From Burkholderia sp. PAMC 26561 (lineage in GTDB: Bacteria; Pseudomonadota; Gammaproteobacteria; Burkholderiales; Burkholderiaceae): 64,000 bases of DNA. The notes under the pieces are model-generated. The model saw nothing but the letters and a program-made list of their open reading frames with translations, was not told where the DNA came from and made no database searches. The stretch lies in the NCBI RefSeq assembly GCF_001557535.2, contig NZ_CP014306.1, positions 3,100,001 to 3,164,000 on the forward strand, written 5' to 3'. Position numbers and translations under genes: made by a program. This document shows, piece after piece, positions 58,574 through 64,000 of this stretch (the first letter of the stretch is position 1; each line of letters opens with the position of its first letter).

Positions 58574-61500
58574 ATGATCAGCGTCATAAAAAAACAAACC
58601 TGGACGCTGGCTTCGGCCGCTGCCGTCTCATTGCTGGCAATAGGCTTTCTCGGCGCGACGCATCGCGCAGACGCCGCCCGGACGGTAAGCGTTTCACCGC
58701 AGGGCAAGGTCACGCAGGTCCGGCAAGTCGTGGTCAAGTTCGACGAACCCATGATCGCCTTCGGCGGCGCCGCCGCGAAGGCGCCGGCTCAGGTGCACTG
58801 CAGCGGTGGTCCGGCCCCGGGTGCCGCGTCAGGCTCGGCCCACTGGGTCGACGATAAAACCTGGGCCTACGATTTCGATCAGGACCTGACGCCCGGCATG
58901 CGCTGCTCGGTGGCGCTCAACGACGGCCTCAAATCAAACGCTGGAAACGCGCTTACCGGACCGCGCGAATATCGCTTCGAGACGGGCGGCCCGTTTGTCC
59001 TGAGCGTGATGCCGGGGTATGGCGACATCGAAGAGAACCAGTTCTTTGTGGTAAGGCTCAACGGCCCGGCAACGGAAGCCTCCGCGCTGCAAAACATCTG
59101 GTGCGAATCGAACGGCTTGGGTAACCGCATTCCCGTCAAGTCCATCGATGCCACCGCACGCACCGCCTTGCTCAAGCACTTCCGCCTTGAAAAAGACAGT
59201 GCACGCGTCCTCACGCTCGCCTGCCAGCAGACCCTGCCCTCGGCCACGAAGATGCAACTCGTCTATGGCCGTGGCGTCGCGGGCCCGAGCGGTCTCGCGA
59301 ACGACGTGGAAAAACGTTTCGACTTCGATGTCCGCGCCCCCTTCACCGCAAGTTTCTCTTGCGAACGTGAAAACGCAAAAGCGCCCTGCACGCCGCTGCG
59401 CCCGTTGCGCATCCGCTTCAACTCGCCTGTACTGCGCACCGACGCCGCGAAGATCACGCTGCGTGGCCCGGGCGGCAACGCAACGCCGACCTTCGATCCC
59501 GACGAAAAGGATAGCGAGATCAGCACGGTCGAGTTCGCGGCGCCGTTGCCGGAACACGCGGATCTATCGATTGAACTGCCTGGTGGGTTGAAGGACGCGA
59601 GCGGCCGTGAGTTGTCGAACGCAGATCTCTTCCCGCTGAGGACCGCGACCGCTCCCATGCCACCGCTGGCGAAGTTTTCATCGTCGACATTCGGGATCAT
59701 CGAGCGCTTCGCCGAACCGAACATGCCCGCCATGTTGCCCGTCACGCTGCGTCATGTAGAAGCCGACCTGAAGGTCAGCGGCTTGAACGCGGGAGCATCG
59801 AGCGTGACGAAACTGCGCGTGGACGCCGATACGGATATTCGCCGATGGATGAAGACCGTCGACCAGTTCGACGGCTTTTCGATGTCCGTTTCGCAGATCG
59901 AGAAGCAGATGCCGCAGGCGCTGCACAACGGCATCAAGCCAGTCTACGCGGTGGGGAGCACAGCGAAAAATCCGCAGATCGATATCCGCTCGTTGTCGCT
60001 GCTCGCAAAGCAACCCGGCGTCGAGACGTTGAGCGTGCCGCAGGCCGATCCGAAGTCCCTACGTCCGTTTGAAGTGGTCGGCATTCCGATCATGAAGCCG
60101 GGATTTTACGTGGTCGAAATGGCGTCGCCGGCGCTTGGCGCGTCGCTGCTCGGCAAGCCGCAGGCCATGTACGTGCGTACGTCGGTGCTTGTGACAAACC
60201 TCGGCGTGCATTTCAAGCAAGGGCGCGAGAACAGCATCGTTTGGGTGACTGCGCTCGACAGCGGCAAGCCGGTGCCCAACGCGCAGGTCGACATCAGCGA
60301 TTGCAATGGCGAACAGATCGCCACGGCAACGACGAACGCGCAAGGCATTGCAAACGTGAACAAGCCGCTCGCCGCGGCTGCCGAATGCGATGAACAGAGT
60401 CTGGAATGGTCGGGCTTTTTCGTCTCGGCACGTGTGGACGATCCGAAGACCGGTCCCGACATGGCGTTCGTGCGCTCGGACTGGAATCGCGGTATCGAAA
60501 GCTGGCGTTTCAACGTTCCGACCGACATGAGCCGCGACCAGACCACCCGCGCCACGACCGTGTTCGACCGGACGCTCTTGCGCGCCGGCGAAACGGTATC
60601 CATGAAGCATTTGATGCGCGAGGAAACGCTCAGCGGTTTTGCGTTCCCGTCGCATATGCCGTCGCGCGTGACGATCCGTCATCTGGGCAGCGGCCAGACC
60701 TATCACCTGCCGCTCAAGTGGGCCGCCGATCACAGCGCCGATTCGACCTTCCCGATTCCCTCCGCCGCAAAGCTCGGCGAATATAGCGTGACGCTCGACG
60801 ACGGCAAGGCCGACGCCGGCGACGATGACGACGATTCAAGCGCCGGTTCTGGCCGAATGAGCGTCGATACAGGCAGTTTCCGCGTAGAAGAATTCCGCCT
60901 TCCGGTGTTCAAGGGATCGATCGGGATTCGCGACCAGAAGACGGGCGCGCTTGTCGCCGCCAAAGAAGCGCCGCTCGCGGTGCAGATCGAATATGTATCG
61001 GGCGGACCGGCATCGAATCTGCCTGTCCAAGTGTCGGCGTTGATGAAAGACACATCGCCGCCGTTTGCATCGCAATTCGATTCGTTCAGCTTCGCGCCGT
61101 ACAAAAAGCCTGCGGACGATGGCGCAAGCGCGCCCGCAACGGAAGGCGACGACGACAACTCGAGCGCGCAGGAAGATACATCGACGGCAAAACTCGTCGC
61201 CGATAAAACCGCGCTCACACTCGACCGTAACGGCACGGGCACGCTCACGCTGAAATCGCTGCCCGCGGTCGAGGCGCCGAAACGGCTCGCGCTGGAAGCG
61301 ACCTTCGCGGACCCGAACGGCGAGATCCAGACGCTGCGCGGCGACGCGACGCTCTGGCCTGCGGCGGTGGCTGCTGGCATCAAGGCGGGCGACTGGGTAT
61401 CGGTCGGGAACGCAGTGCCGGTGCAGGCGCTCGCCGTCGATTTGCAGGGCAAGCCGCGCGCCGGCGTTGCGCTGGAAATACGCGGCGTTGCGCGCACCAT

Positions 61501-64000
61501 GACGAGTTCGCGCAAACGCATGGTCGGCGGTTTTTACGCCTACGACAACCACACCGAAATCAAGGACCTCGGCACGCTGTGCAGCGGCAAGAGCGATGAC
61601 CACGGGCTGCTTTCCTGCGATGCAAAACTCAAGGAAGCGGGCAACGTCGACCTGATCGCGATTGCGAAAGACGGTGACGGACGTGTCGCGAACGCGACGA
61701 CATCGGTTTGGGTCACGCGGGAAGACCAGCTCTGGTTCGGCGGCGAGAACACGGATCGTATCGACGTATTGCCCGAGAAGACCAGCTACGAACCCGGCGA
61801 AACCGCGCGCTTCCAGGTGCGCATGCCGTTCCGCTTTGCGACCGCGCTCGTGGCCGTGGAACGTGAAGGGATCGTGGAAACGAAGGTCGTCGAACTGGAC
61901 GGAAAGAACCCGACCATCGAATTGAAGGTCCAGGACACGTGGGGGCCGAACGTGTATGTCTCCGTACTCGCGATTCGTGGCCGGATTCATGAAGTGCCGT
62001 GGTATTCGTTCTTCACGTGGGGCTGGAAAGCGCCGCTCGACTGGGCGCATGCGTTCTGGTACGAAGGCCGGCAATATGAGGCGCCCACGCCGCTCGTCGA
62101 TTTGTCGAAGCCCGCTTTCCGGTACGGTCTCGGCGAGATCAAGGTGGGTACGGCCGTGCACAAGCTGGGCGTCACGGTGACGCCCGACGCAAAGTCGTAC
62201 GCCGTGCGTTCGAAGGCGCATGTGAAGGTTCGCGTGACGTTGCCGGACGGCAAGCCTGCGCCGGCCGGCACGCAGATCGCGCTCGCCGCTGTCGATGAAG
62301 CCCTGCTCGAACTCATGCCGAATCAAAGCTGGAACGTGCTCGACGCCATGCTGCAACGGCGCGCATATGGCGTGGAGACATCGACGGCGCAAATGGAGAT
62401 CATCGGACGGCGTCACTTCGGGCGCAAGGCGGTGCCGGCGGGCGGCGGCGGCGGACACAGCGCCACACGCGAACTCTTCGATACGCTCCTGCTCTGGAAT
62501 CCGCGCCTGACGCTCGATGCAAACGGCGAAGCGTCGGTCGACGTGCCTTTGAACGATGCGTTGACGAGCTTCCGTATCGTTGCGATCGGGGCGGTTGGCG
62601 CCGGGCAGTTCGGTACCGGGAGCGCATCGATACGCAGCACGCAGGACCTGCAACTGATATCCGGTTTGCCGCCGCTCGTGCGCGTGGGCGACCAGTTCCG
62701 CGCGCTCTTCACGCTGCGCAACACGACCGCGCGCACCATGCAGGTTGTCGTCACGCCGAACGTGCCTTCGCTCGATCTGAAGGCGCAAACGGTGGAACTC
62801 GCGCCGGATTCATCGAAGGAAATCTCGTGGGAGATCAACACGCCGGACGCCATTGGCATGGCGGCGACGGGCGCGTTGAACTGGCAGGTGAACGCAGCCG
62901 AGCAAGGCGGTCCGAAAGCCGCCGATGCGATCAAGCTCACGCAACGCGTCGTGCCGGCCATCCCCGTGACCGTCCAGCAGGCCACCATGACGCAAGTCGA
63001 TGGCACGTTCACGCTGCCGGTCGCGCCTCCGGAGACTGCAGTGGCATCCGCCGACGGGCAGATTCGCGGCGGGATTGCTGTGACCTTGCAGCCAAGACTC
63101 GCCGATGGCCTGCCCGGCGTGCGCCGCTGGTTCGAGCGCTATCCGTATAGCTGCCTTGAGCAACAGACATCGCGATCGCTGGGTCTCAACGACCTCACGC
63201 AATGGAAGACGGTGATTGCACGCATGCCGTCGTATCTGGACAGCGACGGCCTCGCGAACTACTTCCCGCCGTCCGATGATTCGCGCCCATACGGCAGTCC
63301 GACGTTGTCGGCGTATCTGCTTGCGGTCAGCGACGAAGCATCCAAAGCGGATCGCCGCTACGCCCTGCCTGATGACCTTCGCGACAAGCTCGCGGGCGCA
63401 TTGACGAACTTCGTGGAAGGCAAGATCCAGCGCAAGTTCTGGTCGCCGCGTCAGGACCTCGACTTCGTGAAACTCTCGGCCATCGAAGCGTTGTCGCGAT
63501 ACGGTCTCGCAGAGCCGCGCATGCTCGGCTCGATCACCATCGCGCCGAACCAGTGGCCGACGTCCGCGCTGCTCGACTACTACGCGATCCTTTCCCGCGT
63601 GGACGGCATTGCCCAGCGCGACGACCAGCGCGCGCAAATCGATCAGATCCTGCGCGCCCGCATGACGTATTCGGGTACGCGCCTGACGTTCTCGACCGCG
63701 GCTGATGACGACCTCTACTGGCTCATGACCGGCCCGGAAACGAACGCGGCGCGCATGGCGCTGCTTTTCGCCGACAACCCTTCCTGGAAGGACGAAATGC
63801 CGAGGCTGATCGGCGGATTGCTGGCGTTGCAGAAGAACGGCGCGTGGGACACCACGACTTCGAATCTGTGGGGCAAACTTGCTGTCGAACGTTTCTCGCG
63901 TGTGTTTGAAAGCACACCGGTGACAGGGCAGACGCACATTGCGTTAGGCAGCGTAGATAAAGCGATCGCGTGGAACACACCGGGCTCGCACAGCGTGACA
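58574..64000 (+). CDS. Bacterial alpha-2-macroglobulin with thioester motif, partial
   Basis: Very large periplasmic protease-trap protein (MG domains, then thioester domain). One frame stays open from ATG 58574 to the right edge (1809 codons, no stop), so the C-terminus is missing. N-terminal signal TWTLASAAAVSLLAIGFLGATHRADA has a signal peptidase I-like site and no lipobox, unlike the YfhM lipoprotein. The thioester motif CLEQ is in YPYSCLEQQ (Cys about residue 1527), so a covalent trapping type rather than thioester-less YfaS. The bait region is probably the Asp/Ser/Gly-rich stretches around residues 740-860 or before 1300 (GGGGGHSATRELFDTLLLW). Such genes are often next to pbpC, which is not visible here. 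Confidence 0.93.
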   Translation, partial: MISVIKKQTWTLASAAAVSLLAIGFLGATHRADAARTVSVSPQGKVTQVRQVVVKFDEPMIAFGGAAAKAPAQVHCSGGPAPGAASGSAHWVDDKTWAYDFDQDLTPGMRCSVALNDGLKSNAGNALTGPREYRFETGGPFVLSVMPGYGDIEENQFFVVRLNGPATEASALQNIWCESNGLGNRIPVKSIDATARTALLKHFRLEKDSARVLTLACQQTLPSATKMQLVYGRGVAGPSGLANDVEKRFDFDVRAPFTASFSCERENAKAPCTPLRPLRIRFNSPVLRTDAAKITLRGPGGNATPTFDPDEKDSEISTVEFAAPLPEHADLSIELPGGLKDASGRELSNADLFPLRTATAPMPPLAKFSSSTFGIIERFAEPNMPAMLPVTLRHVEADLKVSGLNAGASSVTKLRVDADTDIRRWMKTVDQFDGFSMSVSQIEKQMPQALHNGIKPVYAVGSTAKNPQIDIRSLSLLAKQPGVETLSVPQADPKSLRPFEVVGIPIMKPGFYVVEMASPALGASLLGKPQAMYVRTSVLVTNLGVHFKQGRENSIVWVTALDSGKPVPNAQVDISDCNGEQIATATTNAQGIANVNKPLAAAAECDEQSLEWSGFFVSARVDDPKTGPDMAFVRSDWNRGIESWRFNVPTDMSRDQTTRATTVFDRTLLRAGETVSMKHLMREETLSGFAFPSHMPSRVTIRHLGSGQTYHLPLKWAADHSADSTFPIPSAAKLGEYSVTLDDGKADAGDDDDDSSAGSGRMSVDTGSFRVEEFRLPVFKGSIGIRDQKTGALVAAKEAPLAVQIEYVSGGPASNLPVQVSALMKDTSPPFASQFDSFSFAPYKKPADDGASAPATEGDDDNSSAQEDTSTAKLVADKTALTLDRNGTGTLTLKSLPAVEAPKRLALEATFADPNGEIQTLRGDATLWPAAVAAGIKAGDWVSVGNAVPVQALAVDLQGKPRAGVALEIRGVARTMTSSRKRMVGGFYAYDNHTEIKDLGTLCSGKSDDHGLLSCDAKLKEAGNVDLIAIAKDGDGRVANATTSVWVTREDQLWFGGENTDRIDVLPEKTSYEPGETARFQVRMPFRFATALVAVEREGIVETKVVELDGKNPTIELKVQDTWGPNVYVSVLAIRGRIHEVPWYSFFTWGWKAPLDWAHAFWYEGRQYEAPTPLVDLSKPAFRYGLGEIKVGTAVHKLGVTVTPDAKSYAVRSKAHVKVRVTLPDGKPAPAGTQIALAAVDEALLELMPNQSWNVLDAMLQRRAYGVETSTAQMEIIGRRHFGRKAVPAGGGGGHSATRELFDTLLLWNPRLTLDANGEASVDVPLNDALTSFRIVAIGAVGAGQFGTGSASIRSTQDLQLISGLPPLVRVGDQFRALFTLRNTTARTMQVVVTPNVPSLDLKAQTVELAPDSSKEISWEINTPDAIGMAATGALNWQVNAAEQGGPKAADAIKLTQRVVPAIPVTVQQATMTQVDGTFTLPVAPPETAVASADGQIRGGIAVTLQPRLADGLPGVRRWFERYPYSCLEQQTSRSLGLNDLTQWKTVIARMPSYLDSDGLANYFPPSDDSRPYGSPTLSAYLLAVSDEASKADRRYALPDDLRDKLAGALTNFVEGKIQRKFWSPRQDLDFVKLSAIEALSRYGLAEPRMLGSITIAPNQWPTSALLDYYAILSRVDGIAQRDDQRAQIDQILRARMTYSGTRLTFSTAADDDLYWLMTGPETNAARMALLFADNPSWKDEMPRLIGGLLALQKNGAWDTTTSNLWGKLAVERFSRVFESTPVTGQTHIALGSVDKAIAWNTPGSHSVT

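Noticed and set aside
60836-62788. 650-codon minus-strand open frame inside the alpha-2-macroglobulin gene
   Set aside because: Antisense shadow; Arg/His-rich, no recognisable motif, while the plus-strand frame is a clear A2M with CLEQ.

Overview
The window is chromosomal DNA from a high-GC betaproteobacterium of the Burkholderiaceae, most likely the Paraburkholderia/Caballeronia/Burkholderia group. This rests on protein sequence character and gene order (phaC-phaA; surE-pcm-nlpD-rpoS; ndk-rlmN-rodZ-ispG-hisS-yfgM-bamB-der-hfq-hflX-hflK-hflC-hisZ-purA; ffs-dnaX-ybaB-recR). Nearly all of it is conserved core genome. I see no prophage, insertion sequence, CRISPR array, plasmid function, tRNA or rRNA.

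Layout. 1-3.1 kb: polyhydroxyalkanoate synthesis (phaC, then phaA running off the left edge). 3.3-5.4 kb: pgeF and rluD, divergent from bamD (5.5-6.3 kb). 6.4-10.1 kb: a DinG-family helicase, a small YdcH-type protein and a secreted Gln/Ala-rich coiled-coil protein, all on the minus strand; a 15-bp tandem repeat lies between ydcH and the helicase. 10.3-12.6 kb: tex. 12.7-14.6 kb: kup. 14.8-32.4 kb: one long minus-strand series of housekeeping genes, from ndk down to purA and a phosphoribosyltransferase, covering tRNA and rRNA modification, isoprenoid synthesis, outer membrane assembly, ribosome GTPases, Hfq, the HflKC protease modulator, and histidine and purine synthesis. 32.7-33.4 kb: a Bax-inhibitor-1 family membrane protein. 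33.5-39.9 kb: rlmD, a 3'-5' exonuclease, and the stationary-phase cluster rpoS-nlpD-pcm-surE.

40.1-45.1 kb is the most accessory-looking part: a quinone oxidoreductase, an SsuABC/TauABC-type ABC importer and a CaiB/BaiF CoA-transferase that probably share one catabolic or uptake role. 45.1-49.3 kb: DUF1653 protein, recR, ybaB, dnaX and the 4.5S SRP RNA gene. 49.7-51.6 kb: trxA and rho. 51.7-54.6 kb: a MerR regulator translationally coupled to an MFS exporter, then mtfA. 54.8-55.1 kb: zinc-free type B ribosomal protein L31. 55.3-64 kb: a GT39/ArnT-like membrane glycosyltransferase, a MATE efflux gene with a single-base frameshift, and a very large thioester-containing bacterial alpha-2-macroglobulin that runs off the right edge.

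I did not find a convincing undescribed multi-gene system. The observations most worth a second look are the 15-bp tandem repeat that makes back-to-back four-codon minicistrons in front of the helicase gene, the extra C that breaks the MATE gene, the long low-complexity N-terminal extension on Pcm, the CoA-transferase/ABC importer operon, and the inverted repeats upstream of phaC.
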